A stretch of DNA of 48,305 nt from Sedimenticola hydrogenitrophicus (GCF_029017505.1 NZ_JAQGEI010000042.1:1-48305), one strand, 5' to 3'. Counted from the stretch's first letter, positions 28,908 to 39,346 are shown. Made by a program: numbers and translations. The notes: generated from the letters alone by a model not told the origin.

Positions 28908-30198
28908 GCCTGCAGTCGATCAGATCCGCACCATTGACCGGGTCAATGCCACCCTCAAGCAGCGCTACAACCGGGAGCGCCGTTTTCGCCGCTTTGGTTT
29001 GGCCGCGGTGATCCTGGGCCTGCTGTTTGTTGCCCTGATGTTCCTGAATATCATCAGTCACGGTTATAGCGCCTTTTATCAGACCCGTATCCTGCTGGAT
29101 ATCGAGTACCGCCAGGAGGTGATCGATCCGGCCGGGGCGCGCGATCCCGCCACGCTGTCGGCGGCCGATTACGCCGCCCTGGTCAAGACCGCGTTGCGTA
29201 CCCTGTACCCGGAGGTGAAGGGGCGCGGCGAGAAGCGTGAGCTCTATGGCATGGTCAGCAGCGGGGCCGCCCTGGTGCTGCGGCAACGGGTGATGAGTGA
29301 TCCTGAACTGATCGGTAGCCGCCAGACGCTCTGGTTGCCGGCGGATGACGATATCGACATGCTGGTGAAGGGGCGTATCGACCGCAACGCGCCGGAGTCG
29401 GAGCGTCGTATCAAGAACCGGGTGCTCGCCTGGGTGGAGCAGCTGGAGGCCCGCGGGGCGATCGAAAAGCAGTTCAACCTCGGCTTCCTCACCGGCGGCG
29501 ATTCACGCGAGCCGGAACTGGCCGGAATCGGCGGTGCCGTGATGGGCTCCCTCTACACCCTGATCGTCACCCTGCTGCTGTCGTTTCCCATCGGTGTGGC
29601 GACGGCGCTCTATCTGGAGGAGTTCGCCCCGCGCAACCGCTGGACCGACCTGGTGGAGGTCAACATCAACAATCTGGCGGCGGTGCCCTCCATCGTCTTC
29701 GGCCTGCTCGGCCTGGCGGTGTTCATCAACTTCTTCGGCCTGCCGCGCTCGGCCCCGCTGGTGGGCGGCATGGTGCTGACCCTGATGACCCTGCCGACCA
29801 TCATCATCGCCAGTCGCGCGGCGCTCAAGGCGGTGCCGCCGTCGATCCGCGAGGCGGCCCTGGGTATTGGCGCCTCGCGCACCCAGACCGTGTTTCACCA
29901 CGTCCTGCCGCTGGCCATGCCCGGCATGCTGACCGGCACCATCATCGGTATGGCCCAGGCCCTGGGCGAGACCGCGCCGCTGCTGATGATCGGCATGGTG
30001 GCCTTCATCGTGGACATTCCCGGCGGGGCCATGGATCCGGCCACGGTCCTGCCGGTGCAGATCTTCCTCTGGGCCGACAGCCCGGAACGGGCGTTCATGG
30101 AGAAGACCTCGGCCGCCATCATGGTGCTGCTGGGCTTCCTGATCCTGATGAATGTGATTGCGGTCATTTTGCGCAAGCGCTTCGAACGCCGCTGGTAA
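28900..30198 (+). CDS. pstA: Phosphate ABC permease PstA with DUF3333 N-terminus
   Basis: 432 residues. Residues about 10-170 are an extension of the DUF3333 kind found in long PstA proteins: one membrane helix (FGLAAVILGLLFVALMFLNI) and a soluble region. The core permease starts near GIGGAVMGSLYTLIVTLLLS and has the EAA motif IREAALGIGASRTQT. The paired long forms of PstC and PstA suggest the two extensions meet on the periplasmic face, which is inference. Confidence 0.94.
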   Translation: MNKPAVDQIRTIDRVNATLKQRYNRERRFRRFGLAAVILGLLFVALMFLNIISHGYSAFYQTRILLDIEYRQEVIDPAGARDPATLSAADYAALVKTALRTLYPEVKGRGEKRELYGMVSSGAALVLRQRVMSDPELIGSRQTLWLPADDDIDMLVKGRIDRNAPESERRIKNRVLAWVEQLEARGAIEKQFNLGFLTGGDSREPELAGIGGAVMGSLYTLIVTLLLSFPIGVATALYLEEFAPRNRWTDLVEVNINNLAAVPSIVFGLLGLAVFINFFGLPRSAPLVGGMVLTLMTLPTIIIASRAALKAVPPSIREAALGIGASRTQTVFHHVLPLAMPGMLTGTIIGMAQALGETAPLLMIGMVAFIVDIPGGAMDPATVLPVQIFLWADSPERAFMEKTSAAIMVLLGFLILMNVIAVILRKRFERRW

Positions 30199-30277
30199 GC
30201 GCTGCCGATACAGGGCGGATATTGAATTGACGAGCAGTAACTGAGTAGACAGCTGAATGCAGAACAGGAGTGACGAA

Positions 30278-31162
<885 letters not shown>

Positions 31163-31165
31163 GGT

Positions 31166-31894
31166 ATGAATGAGATGACCGACGGCCACATCGTCAGCAG
31201 CTACAACAAGGACCTCAATCACCTGCATCAGCTGGTGATCGAGATCAAGGATCTGGCCTGCAAGCAGGTGCGGGAGGCGATTCAGTCACTGGAAGACGAG
31301 GACGTCGTAGCGGCCCAGCACGTGATTGTCAGCGATCGTGAGATCGACGCCCTGGACATCAGGGCGGACGAGGAGATCCTGCGGCTGATCGCCAAGCGTC
31401 AGCCGATGGCGCGGGATCTGCGGGAGATCATGACGATAGCCAAGATCGTCGGCGATCTGGAGCGCATCGGCGACCAGGCACGGCGCCTGGCACGCCTGAC
31501 CATCCGCTTCTACGAGGGCGATGCGCCGCCACCCAACCACCAGTTGCTGCAGGACCTGATCAGGATGGCGGCGTTCGTCAATGATATGGTGGGGGATGCG
31601 GTAATGGCCTTCGATGAGCTGGATCTCGACCGGGCACTGGATGTAATCCGGCGTGACGGTGTGGTCTCGGATGATTTCCGCTCGGCGCTGCGTCGCCTCT
31701 CCACCTTCATTATGGAGGACGCCCGCAGTGTCGGTCACATGGTGGATGTGGTGCTGGGACTGCGTGGCCTGGAGCGCATCGGCGGACACGCCAAGAATAT
31801 CAGTCGCTATGTGGTGTTTCTGGTGAAGGGCAAGGACGTCCGTCACAAGGATCTGGAGGCGGTGGAGGCGGAGATCGCCGCGTCGCTGAGATAA
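31166..31894 (+). CDS. phoU: Phosphate signalling protein PhoU
   Basis: 242 residues made of two three-helix PhoU repeats. Each carries the metal-binding E/D-rich signature: EIDALDIRADEEILRLIAKR in the first half and LRGLERIGGHAKNISRYVVF in the second, with DLERIGDQARRLA between. It links PstSCAB transport state to PhoR and restrains the regulon when phosphate is plentiful. It follows pstB by three bases and ends the operon. Confidence 0.95.
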   Translation: MNEMTDGHIVSSYNKDLNHLHQLVIEIKDLACKQVREAIQSLEDEDVVAAQHVIVSDREIDALDIRADEEILRLIAKRQPMARDLREIMTIAKIVGDLERIGDQARRLARLTIRFYEGDAPPPNHQLLQDLIRMAAFVNDMVGDAVMAFDELDLDRALDVIRRDGVVSDDFRSALRRLSTFIMEDARSVGHMVDVVLGLRGLERIGGHAKNISRYVVFLVKGKDVRHKDLEAVEAEIAASLR

Positions 31895-31965
31895 TCGAAC
31901 CAGCGCGCGCTCGCCCGGCGGCGGCAGTTTTTACCGGCAGGCGAGGTCAATACAGTGCAGTACCT

Positions 31966-32065
31966 GTAGGGTGGATAAACTTGCGCATCCACCGATCAAT
32001 CGGCTTGGCGCCGCCCGCCCATGGTATGTCTTCGGTAGATGCGCCTACCGGCTTATCCACCCTAC
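31966..32065. repeat. GTAGGGTGGATAA-family palindrome
   Basis: Ends GTAGGGTGGATAA / CTTATCCACCCTAC with a longer and less symmetric interior than the copies at 5059 and 34807. It follows phoU and precedes the quinone oxidoreductase gene. Confidence 0.85.
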
Positions 32066-32236
32066 AAGCCTTCCCTGGTCGATAATCCGTTTCCATCCTT
32101 GGTCCATCCCCATCCTGCGCATTCAACGGTTCGGGACTCGCGAAATGATCTCCGAGATTTAAGTTATCGCTGGCGCTCGGGGTCAATGCGGTTAAACTTC
32201 TCCTGATAATCCCAAACAAGCCGGAGGAGATCGCCC

Positions 32237-33211
32237 GTGAACAGTGCAATACGTATCCATCAGTACGGAGGGCCGGAGGTCCTGACCCTGGAGTCGGTCG
32301 CGGTCGGCGAGCCGGCGGCCGGCGAGGTCAGGGTAAGGCATAGCGCCATCGGCCTGAACTTTATCGACGTCTACCAGCGTACCGGGCTCTACCCCGTGGC
32401 GGGATTCCCGCAGACCCTGGGCATGGAGGCGGCCGGTGTCATCGAGGCGGTCGGTGCCGGGGTCGACGGGTTTGCCGCGGGCGACCGGGTGGCCTACGCC
32501 ATGGCGCTGGGCTCCTACTGCAACGCGCGGCTGATGGGGGTGGACAAGCTGGTCAGGTTGCCGGACACCATTGATGATCAAACCGCCGCCGCCATGATGC
32601 TGCAGGGGATGACGGCGCGCTACCTGCTGAAGAGCTCCTTCCCGGTGCAGGCCGGGGATGCCATCCTGGTGATGGCCGCGGCCGGCGGCGTCGGCACCCT
32701 GCTGTGCCAATGGGCCAACCACCTGGGCGCCACGGTGATCGGCTGCGTCGGCAGTGCCGACAAGGCCCGGTTGGCGCAGGAGAACGGCTGTCATCACACC
32801 ATCCTCTACAAGGAGGAGGATGTGGCCGCCCGGGTGCGCGAGATCACCGGCAATGCCGGGGTAGCGGCCGCCTATGATGCGGTGGGCCAGGCGACCCTGA
32901 TGGCGTCGCTCGATTCACTGCGGCCCACCGGCACCTTCGTCAGCTACGGTAACGCCTCTGGGCCGATCAGCGATTTCAATATCGGGCTGCTGGCGCAGAA
33001 GGGTTCGCTCTACCTGCAACGGCCGACCCTGGCCACCTATATTCGCAACCGTGAGCTGCTGAATGAGTGCGCCCAGGATCTGTTCGACGTGGTGCAGTCC
33101 GGGGCGGTGAAGGTCAGGATCGGCCAGACCTACCCGCTGGCCGAGGTGGCTCAGGCGCACCACGACCTGGAGGCGCGCCAGACCACCGGGGCGACGCTGC
33201 TGCTGCCGTAG
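32237..33211 (+). CDS. NADPH:quinone oxidoreductase (zeta-crystallin-like MDR)
   Basis: 324 residues from a GTG start with GGAGGAG seven bases upstream. It is a medium-chain dehydrogenase without zinc ligands. The N-terminal GroES-like part begins IHQYGGPEVLTLE and has GLNFIDVYQRTGLYP. The cofactor loop is VMAAAGGVGTLLCQWAN, and the later SYGNASGPISDFNIG is typical of QorA. It should reduce quinones by one electron using NADPH. It stands alone between repeats. Confidence 0.9.
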   Translation: MNSAIRIHQYGGPEVLTLESVAVGEPAAGEVRVRHSAIGLNFIDVYQRTGLYPVAGFPQTLGMEAAGVIEAVGAGVDGFAAGDRVAYAMALGSYCNARLMGVDKLVRLPDTIDDQTAAAMMLQGMTARYLLKSSFPVQAGDAILVMAAAGGVGTLLCQWANHLGATVIGCVGSADKARLAQENGCHHTILYKEEDVAARVREITGNAGVAAAYDAVGQATLMASLDSLRPTGTFVSYGNASGPISDFNIGLLAQKGSLYLQRPTLATYIRNRELLNECAQDLFDVVQSGAVKVRIGQTYPLAEVAQAHHDLEARQTTGATLLLP

Positions 33212-33243
33212 CAGCCGTTGCTCCGGCCAGTGAGGGGCTGATT

Positions 33244-33292
33244 GTAGGAGCGCCTCTGGCGCGATGGTTGTTCGCGGCAGAGCCGCTCCTAC
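33244..33292. repeat. REP-like GTAGGAGCG hairpin
   Basis: GTAGGAGCG and CGCTCCTAC at the ends, with an inner pair GCCTCTGGCGCGA / TCGCGGCAGAGCC. It matches the TGTAGGAGCGGCTCTGCCGCGA type of REP common in gammaproteobacteria. One copy in this window, 31 bases after the oxidoreductase stop. Confidence 0.85.
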
Positions 33293-33509
33293 GGTGATGG
33301 ACGTGGAATCAACTCAGCACCGTAGCCTGGATGAAGCCGTCACCCCCCAACAGGAGAATCGCATGCGCCCGCGGCGGCGGAATCCGGGGGGCGTGCTTCG
33401 ACCTGGCACCACCCCGGATTTCGCCCGTTCGGGGTTGTGCGCCGGTTAAGCTCCCATGGCGCGGGCTCCATCCAGGCTACAAATTACGTAGGGTCGCGGC
33501 GGTAATGAC

Positions 33510-34706
33510 TCAATGGCTTTGATTGGCGGACGCGGGCAGGCTGCGCCGCAGCACCAGGTAGCCCACCAGGCCGGAGGCCAGCGAGCCGAGAATGATGCCG
33601 AGCCGCTCATCGAAGATGAGGTTGATGTCGGTCTCCTCAAACGCCAGTGAACCGATGAACAGGCTCATGGTAAAGCCGATGCCGCAGAGGGCGGCGGTGC
33701 CGTAGAGTGAACTCCAGGAGATGCCCCGGGGCAACTGGGTCAGACCAATCCGGATGGCCAGCCAGCAGAAACCGAACACCCCGATCTGCTTGCCGACGAA
33801 CAGCCCCAGGGCGATGCCGACGGGCACGTTGTGCAGGAGCTGCTCGATGCCGATGCCGGTGAGGGTGATGCCGGCGTTGGCGAAGGCGAATATCGGCAGT
33901 ATCCAGAACGCCACCACGGAGTGCAGGTCATGTTCCATCTCCTTCAGCGGTGACTGGCGCGGATCGACTTTCGATTGCATCGGGATGAACAGGGCGAGGA
34001 TTACCCCGGCCAGGGTGGCGTGCACGCCGGATTTCAGCATGGCGACCCACATGACCACCCCCACCATGATATAGAGACTCTTCGATTCCACCCGACGGCG
34101 GTTGAACAGCAGCAGCAGGGGGATGCAGCAGGCGACCAGGATCAGGGCGCTGAGCGAGATCTTCGCGGTATAGAAGACCGCGATGATCAGGATGGCGCCG
34201 ATATCGTCGAATATGGCCAACGAAGTGAGGAAGATCTTGATCGAGGTGGGAACGCGCGATCCCAGCAGCATCAGCACGCCCAGGGCGAAGGCGATATCGG
34301 TGGCGGCCGGGATCGCCCAGCCCGCCATGGCGGTGTGGTCTCCCAGATTGAAAAAGGTGTAGATCGCCGCGGGTACGGCCATGCCGCCGATGGCGCCGAT
34401 CCCGGGCAGGATGATATTACGCCGGTCGGCCAGCTCGCCTTCGAGCAGTTCGCGTTTCAGTTCCAGCCCGACCAGGAAGAAAAACACCGCCATCAGGCCG
34501 TCGTTGATCCACAACAGCAGCGGTTTGGCGATTTCGAAGGCGCCGATGCGGATCGCCACGGGGGTATCCAGGATCAGTGCGTAATAGGTCTGCAACGGGG
34601 TATTGGCGAAGATCAGCGCCAATACCGCGGCGAGCATCAGGATAATGCCGCCGGCCGATTCCAGTTTGAAAAAGTCGAGGCTGAAGATCTCTTGTGAATT
34701 GCTCAT
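33510..34706 (-). CDS. nhaA: Na+/H+ antiporter NhaA
   Basis: 398 residues with about 12 membrane helices. NhaA markers are LKRELLEGEL near the N-terminus and AIPAATDIAFALGVLMLLG, which holds the paired aspartates of the ion site (ATDIAF and the later FDDIGAI). The C-terminal part has LYGTAALCGIGFTMSLFIG. I set the start at MSNSQEIF; the open frame runs 55 codons further upstream only because it reads through a palindromic repeat. It expels sodium in exchange for protons. Confidence 0.93.
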   Translation of the reverse strand: MSNSQEIFSLDFFKLESAGGIILMLAAVLALIFANTPLQTYYALILDTPVAIRIGAFEIAKPLLLWINDGLMAVFFFLVGLELKRELLEGELADRRNIILPGIGAIGGMAVPAAIYTFFNLGDHTAMAGWAIPAATDIAFALGVLMLLGSRVPTSIKIFLTSLAIFDDIGAILIIAVFYTAKISLSALILVACCIPLLLLFNRRRVESKSLYIMVGVVMWVAMLKSGVHATLAGVILALFIPMQSKVDPRQSPLKEMEHDLHSVVAFWILPIFAFANAGITLTGIGIEQLLHNVPVGIALGLFVGKQIGVFGFCWLAIRIGLTQLPRGISWSSLYGTAALCGIGFTMSLFIGSLAFEETDINLIFDERLGIILGSLASGLVGYLVLRRSLPASANQSH

Positions 34707-34806
34707 GGATTTCCCTGGTCTGGCGGCCGTTGCCCCGGCGGGGTGACGCTGTCCACCGGGTGGCGAGTTTGCGACTAGTACTACTTCACTTTGATAAGGT
34801 ACTTTT

Positions 34807-34876
34807 GTAGGGTGGATAAGCGACAGCGCATCCACCACCGCCGCGGTGGATGCGCCTACCGGCTTATCCACCCTAC
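34807..34876. repeat. GTAGGGTGGATAAGC-family palindrome
   Basis: A copy nearly identical to 5059-5128, with the same 15-bp arms and the same GCGCATCCACC / GGTGGATGCGC inner pair; the tip differs (ACCGCCGCGGT). It lies upstream of nhaA. Confidence 0.9.
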
Positions 34877-34926
34877 GAAACTGAAACAGCTTTACCCGGC
34901 ATATTAAATTGGAGGATTAGGCGTTC

Positions 34927-34974
34927 GTCCGGTTTTTCCGCAGTCGATCAGCGTTAAGTCCGACAGACTCCTAG
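34927..34974. repeat. Solo arm of the TAGGAGTCTGTCGGGCTTAA element
   Basis: Matches the left arm of the 208-bp element at 38138-38345 in reverse orientation: it reads TTTTCCGCAGTCGATCAGCG then ends CCGACAGACTCCTAG. It is a single arm without the opposite one. The rest of this gap (34877-35071) holds no gene. Confidence 0.75.
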
Positions 34975-35071
34975 TCTGCCGATTCCCGCCGGCGATCTCA
35001 ACCCTGCGGCGGGTGGTTATTGGCCAGTCACTTTCCACGCTTGCCCCTGCCACCGCCGGGGCGGCCGGCAC

Positions 35072-35995
35072 TCAATCCCCGCCGGGCGCGCGGCGTGCCT
35101 TCCGGGCCACCCGCTTGGCCGCCTTTTCCGCCTGGATGCGTCGGGTCTCCTCCTGCTCCCGCTCCATCATCCCCGGCGTCTCCAGGGAGATCCGCCCCAG
35201 CTGGCCGGCGCGCAGTTCGGTCAGCAGCAGCTTGCCGGCCTTCTCCATGTCCACCCGGCCGCCGCCGCGCAGGCAGCCCCGTTTGCGTCCGATCAGCTCC
35301 AGCAGTTCATGTTCGGTAGCGGGGAGCTGGTCAATCCGGTAGCGGGTTCGGAGGTTCTCCGGGTAGGTCCGCAGCAGATACCCGGCGGCATAATGGGCCA
35401 CATCGTCATTCTGCATGGCCGTCTCCTTGATCGCCCCGGTGGCGGCCAGACGATAGCCGCTGTTGTGGTTTTCAATGTTGGGCCAGAGTACCCCGGGGGT
35501 ATCCGAGAGGATGATGCCGTCGCCCAGATTGATGCGCTGCTGGGCCTTGGTGATGGCGGGTTCGTTGCCGGTCTTGGCCACGGTGCGGTTGGCCAGGTTA
35601 TTGATCAGGGTCGATTTCCCCACGTTGGGAATGCCGACGATCATGGCGTGGATACCCTTGAGGCTTTTCGCCTTGGCCGGGAACAGGTCACGGCAGAGTT
35701 TCGGCAGCTGTTTCAGGGTGGCGGGCTCCTGGCAGCTGATGGCCAGGCTCTTCACCCCCTGCTCCCGCTCCAGGTAGTGTTGCCACTGCGCCGTGATCCC
35801 GGGATCGGCCAGGTCGCTCTTGTTCAGGACCTTGATGCAGGGCTTGTCGCCACGCAGGGTGGAGAGCATGGGATTGGTGCTGCTGAAGGGGATGCGCGCG
35901 TCCAGCACCTCGATGATCACGTCGACCTGGGGCAGGGTCTCCCTGATCTGCTTGCTGGCCTTGTGCATGTGGCCCGGATACCACTGAATCTGCAT
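35072..35995 (-). CDS. Ribosome biogenesis GTPase (YlqF/RbgA type)
   Basis: 307 residues with circularly permuted G motifs, the mark of this family: G4 (NKSDLADPG) near residue 58, then G1 (GIPNVGKSTLINNLANR) near 118, then G3 (LSDTPGVLWP) near 160. The N-terminus WYPGHMHKASKQIRE is family-specific. RbgA acts in late assembly of the large ribosomal subunit. The C-terminus is a basic tail (RVARKARRAPGGD) suited to RNA binding. Confidence 0.93.
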   Translation of the reverse strand: MQIQWYPGHMHKASKQIRETLPQVDVIIEVLDARIPFSSTNPMLSTLRGDKPCIKVLNKSDLADPGITAQWQHYLEREQGVKSLAISCQEPATLKQLPKLCRDLFPAKAKSLKGIHAMIVGIPNVGKSTLINNLANRTVAKTGNEPAITKAQQRINLGDGIILSDTPGVLWPNIENHNSGYRLAATGAIKETAMQNDDVAHYAAGYLLRTYPENLRTRYRIDQLPATEHELLELIGRKRGCLRGGGRVDMEKAGKLLLTELRAGQLGRISLETPGMMEREQEETRRIQAEKAAKRVARKARRAPGGD

Positions 35996-36121
35996 GGATG
36001 TCTACCTGTTGCCGCCGGGGTCAGCCGCTCTGACACACGTCCTGGCGGGGCAGTATAGCGAAGTTTGCCGGCGGGGGTAGATAGCCGGGCGCGTGGTCGG
36101 GATTATCTCTATGGCTGAATA

Positions 36122-36187
36122 GGTCGGAGTCAAGCCGCGCGAACCCGGAAGATTCTCCCGCCGCCGGTGCGCGGCTTGACTCCGACC
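36122..36187. repeat. GGTCGGAGTC-family palindrome
   Basis: Perfect 19-bp arms, GGTCGGAGTCAAGCCGCGC and its complement. The outer half is shared with 437 and 22103; the inner half (AAGCCGCGC) is unique to this copy. Confidence 0.88.
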
Positions 36188-36215
36188 CCGGTGTGTTGCC
36201 GAAGATATCACCAAT

Positions 36216-36291
36216 GTAGGATGTCGGTGAGCTTGCGAACCGCATCATTTATCCGATGATTGATGCGGTTCGTGCCTCACCGACATCCTAC
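36216..36291. repeat. GTAGGATGTCGGTGAG hairpin
   Basis: GTAGGATGTCGGTGAG pairs with CTCACCGACATCCTAC at the ends, and CGAACCGCATCA with TGATGCGGTTCG inside; the stem is nearly continuous over the whole 76 bases. It lies between the chemoreceptor and GTPase genes. Confidence 0.85.
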
Positions 36292-36314
36292 GGGTGGTTT
36301 TTCTGCTTGCGGCT

Positions 36315-38108
36315 TCAGCCGCGTTCCAGCAGACACTCCGGCTTGAAACCGAGGATGAAGCCGCCCCAGTGCTGGCCGTTGACATAGAGCGGCAGCGACA
36401 GGTCATTGAGCACTTCGCCGGTATCGCGGATATAGGTCTGCAGCAGGAACGGCTCGGTATTGGCCGCCCGGCGTTTTTCCGCGCGATTGTTGTTGTAGAT
36501 CTTGAGGTGCCGGCTGTTGAGGTTGTCGGTCTCGAAATTCCCGGTCATGGGTTTGGAGAGGTGTCTGTGGTGTGCCGGCAGGAAGCCGTTCTTGTCCACC
36601 GGAACCGCATAGATGAATTCGGGGCGCGCCTTGATAAAGCCGTCGATCAGCGGCTGGATGAGCGGCTCATAGGTGGATACATAGGGCAGATTGTATTTCT
36701 GCGGGTTGGTGTTGGGGACCGGCTGGTAATTGGTATCGAACAGATTGACGCCCCGGGCGGCCAGCTCATTGAGTACCTGCTGGATCTGGTTGGCCCACTC
36801 CCGGGCGGTCAGGATCATGTTTTCAAAGCCGCCACGACCGATGATGAAGCGGGAGAGCAGTTCCTGGGTCTGTTCGGTGGCCACCTCCAGCTCATTGGCG
36901 TATTTCTCCGAGCCATCCATGTCGGTCTTGATGCTCTTGCTCAGTTCGGCAATCTCGCTGACGTTGCGGTGCGATTCCTTGTTGGTGATCGACAGCTCTT
37001 CAATGGCCGCGCTGATCTCGATCAACTGGGAGTTGACGGAATCAAAATCGCTGATCATCTTGCGGAACTGGGAGGCGGTGTCGGCGATCACGGTCTGGGT
37101 ATTTTCGGTGTAGTGCTGGATCTCCTGGGTGCCTTTCTTGGTGCTCTCCACCAGGTGCGACATCTCGCTGATGTTTTTGCTGATCTCGCCGGTGGCGTTG
37201 TTGACCTTGTGGGCGAGATTGCGCACCTCGTCCGCTACCACGGCAAAGCCGCGGCCGTTCTCGCCGGCGCGGGCCGCCTCGATCGCGGCATTGAGCGCCA
37301 GCAGGTTGGTCTGGTCCGAGAACTCCTGCACCATGGTCAGAATGGTGCGGATATTTTCCGAGTTTTTGCTCAACAGATTGACGGTCTCATTGAATCCATT
37401 CAGCAGTGTGCCGACCGCCGCCACCTGCTCGGTCACCGTGGTGAGGCGTTGCGAGGAGACATTGGCCTCCTCGAGATTGGCGCAGTTCTGTTCCGAGATG
37501 GTATTGGTGTGACGGGCGATCTCGTCTATGGCACGGGTTGCCTCGCTACTGGACTGGAACACCTGGGTGGCGTTCAACTCCTGCCGGTCGACCCGGTCGT
37601 GGGCAGAATGGATCATCTTGTCCAGTCGGGTCGAGCCCAGTGCCACGCTGACCGTGCGGCGACGGGTCTCGTCGATGATGTTACGCAGGTTTTCCGCAAA
37701 CCGGTTGTAGCTCTGTGCCATCTCGGCGATTTCGTCCTGGGTGGTGACCGGCAGTATGGCCGAGATGTCGCCGTCCTTTTCGGTAATGGCGTTCAGGATG
37801 TCGGTGATTGACCGGACCGGACGCAGGAACAGATGGCGCATATAGAATACGATACCAATAGCCGCCACCACGCTCAGCAGGGTGATGCCGAGCAGCAGCA
37901 TCAGGTGGTGGTCCAGCTGCGCCAGCAACCGGCCGGCCAGCGCGCTGTCCGACGCGCCGCCCTGCAGGATCGAGCGGATGTCGCCGATATGGCTGTAGGC
38001 GAGCCAGAAGGTGAGGAGTTGAAACAGCAGCAGGAAACCCACATTGCCGACGAACTTGCGGGTGAGGGTGTGGAAGAAACTCTTTTCGATCTGGGTATAT
38101 AGGCTCAT
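36315..38108 (-). CDS. Methyl-accepting chemotaxis protein with C-terminal sensor region
   Basis: 597 residues. Two membrane helices (about 20-38 and 69-90) enclose a loop of only about 30 residues, so there is no periplasmic ligand domain. HAMP spans about 91-145. The signalling hairpin runs from about 150-400, with the conserved tip AIEAARAGENGRGFAVVADE. After it, about 190 residues (about 410-597) form a Cache/PAS-like segment with FIYAVPVDKNGFLPAHHRH and WGGFILGFKPE. The sensor therefore appears to be cytoplasmic and behind the kinase-control module. The ligand is unknown; the HH pair might bind metal or heme. Confidence 0.9.
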   Translation of the reverse strand: MSLYTQIEKSFFHTLTRKFVGNVGFLLLFQLLTFWLAYSHIGDIRSILQGGASDSALAGRLLAQLDHHLMLLLGITLLSVVAAIGIVFYMRHLFLRPVRSITDILNAITEKDGDISAILPVTTQDEIAEMAQSYNRFAENLRNIIDETRRRTVSVALGSTRLDKMIHSAHDRVDRQELNATQVFQSSSEATRAIDEIARHTNTISEQNCANLEEANVSSQRLTTVTEQVAAVGTLLNGFNETVNLLSKNSENIRTILTMVQEFSDQTNLLALNAAIEAARAGENGRGFAVVADEVRNLAHKVNNATGEISKNISEMSHLVESTKKGTQEIQHYTENTQTVIADTASQFRKMISDFDSVNSQLIEISAAIEELSITNKESHRNVSEIAELSKSIKTDMDGSEKYANELEVATEQTQELLSRFIIGRGGFENMILTAREWANQIQQVLNELAARGVNLFDTNYQPVPNTNPQKYNLPYVSTYEPLIQPLIDGFIKARPEFIYAVPVDKNGFLPAHHRHLSKPMTGNFETDNLNSRHLKIYNNNRAEKRRAANTEPFLLQTYIRDTGEVLNDLSLPLYVNGQHWGGFILGFKPECLLERG

Positions 38109-38137
38109 GGTTCGTCTCTGACTTGTTATAGTAGATT

Positions 38138-38345
38138 TAGGAGTCTGTCGGGCTTAACACTGATCTACTGCGGAAAAGCCGGATTTGGCCATATTTTCCG
38201 ATCTTTCTCGTTAAATAGGTCCACTATTCCATCCTTAGGTCCGTAAACGGTGCATCCCTGCACCACTCCTCTCCTCGAAAGATCGAAAAATCTGTCTCAA
38301 ACCGGCTTTCCCTCGCTACGATCGGTCAAGCCCGGCAGACTCCTA
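38138..38345. mobile_element. 208-bp palindromic element (TAGGAGTCTG ends)
   Basis: Left TAGGAGTCTGTCGGGCTTAA and right ...CAAGCCCGGCAGACTCCTA are imperfect inverted arms extending through GGAAAGCCGG. An inner pair, GATCTTTC against GAAAGATC, and the central hairpin module (38231-38272) lie within. Solo arms are at 34927 and 39347. Non-coding. Confidence 0.8.
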
Positions 38346-38735
38346 GCCAGGGCCCTCCCATGCCCTGTTACTGCTTCTGCGACGGCTCCGTCGTCAATGG
38401 TCGTTGGCGGTATCCGGCCCGCTTCCTCTCGTGCCATTCCTCTGCCCTCCGGGCATAAGGCCTCCTGATGTATGGAGGTTGTCGGGCATATGACACATTT
38501 CTTTAATTTATATTGCCATTAAGGGAACTGTTTGGTAACAAGACGAAAGTCGGTTTGTCCGGTTACCGCGAACGGGGTTCTGGTATGGGCTGATCCGCCA
38601 CTGATTGGCTATACTCGGGGTGACGGACCGACCCGGGCGTACCGGGGAACAACGCGGGGGGGCGCGCGGCCGACAGTCCGTCATCCGGAAATCACCCGCT
38701 GGTCATTCAACAGCGTTACGGTGGAAATAGAGGGC
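38346..38735. other. Gap with no recognised gene
   Basis: Between the palindromic element and the HD-GYP gene. An open frame extends the HD-GYP gene upstream to 38532, but its product (Arg/Gly-rich, no conserved residues) looks like untranslated leader. Two short T-rich stretches near 38500 could hold a promoter; no clear hexamers seen. Confidence 0.4.
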
Positions 38736-39338
38736 ATGAAAGAACTATTCCCGGATCTTCAGCTTGATCCCGGTTCCCGGGCGCTGGGGGCTGCCCTGGA
38801 TGAGCGGGATCATTACACCCAATGCCACTCCAAACGGGTGGCGGGTTTCTCCCGTATGCTTGGTCTCGCCTGTGGTCTCGAGCAGGCCGACCTCGAGGCG
38901 CTCGAACTGGGCGCCTTTTTTCACGACATCGGCAAAATCGGCATTCCCGACCATATCCTGCTGAAACCGGAGCAGTTCACCGCCGATGAGATGGAGGTGA
39001 TGAAGGACCATCCTGTCAAGGGGGAGGGGATCGTCAGGCAGTTGGGGCTCCAGGCCGGCGATCAGGTTGCCCGGGCGGTGCGCCATCATCACGAACATTT
39101 CGATGGCGGCGGTTACCCGGATGGTCTCCGCGGGGAGGATATTCCGATCCTCGCGCGCATCATCTCGGTGGCCGACAGTTTCGATGCCATGACCGAGACC
39201 CGACCCTATCACGAGGCGCGGCCGGCGGTGGAGGTGCTGGCGATCATCTCCGGCGAGGCCGGGACCAAGCTGGACCCCTACCTGGTGCATAAACTGCGGC
39301 GCCTGGTGTCATCTTGGCGGGATGAGGGGGGCGGCTGA
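38736..39338 (+). CDS. HD-GYP domain protein (putative c-di-GMP phosphodiesterase)
   Basis: 200 residues from MKELFPD, almost entirely an HD-GYP domain. The metal-binding HD pair is at H63-D64 in FFHDIGKIGIPD, followed by DHPVKGEGIV and HHHEHFDGGGYPDGLRGEDIP, which contains the HHExxxGxGYP-type signature, then RIISVADSFDAMT. Catalytic residues appear intact, so hydrolysis of cyclic-di-GMP is likely. There is no fused sensor domain, so it must be controlled by partner or expression. It is divergent from the MCP and just before the Crp/Fnr gene. Confidence 0.88.
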   Translation: MKELFPDLQLDPGSRALGAALDERDHYTQCHSKRVAGFSRMLGLACGLEQADLEALELGAFFHDIGKIGIPDHILLKPEQFTADEMEVMKDHPVKGEGIVRQLGLQAGDQVARAVRHHHEHFDGGGYPDGLRGEDIPILARIISVADSFDAMTETRPYHEARPAVEVLAIISGEAGTKLDPYLVHKLRRLVSSWRDEGGG

Positions 39339-39346
39339 GCCGCCCC

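Noticed and set aside
34707-34871. 55-codon N-terminal extension of NhaA
   Set aside because: The extension reads through the palindrome at 34807-34876 and has no conserved residues; MSNSQEIF has an upstream AGGGA and fits the family start.
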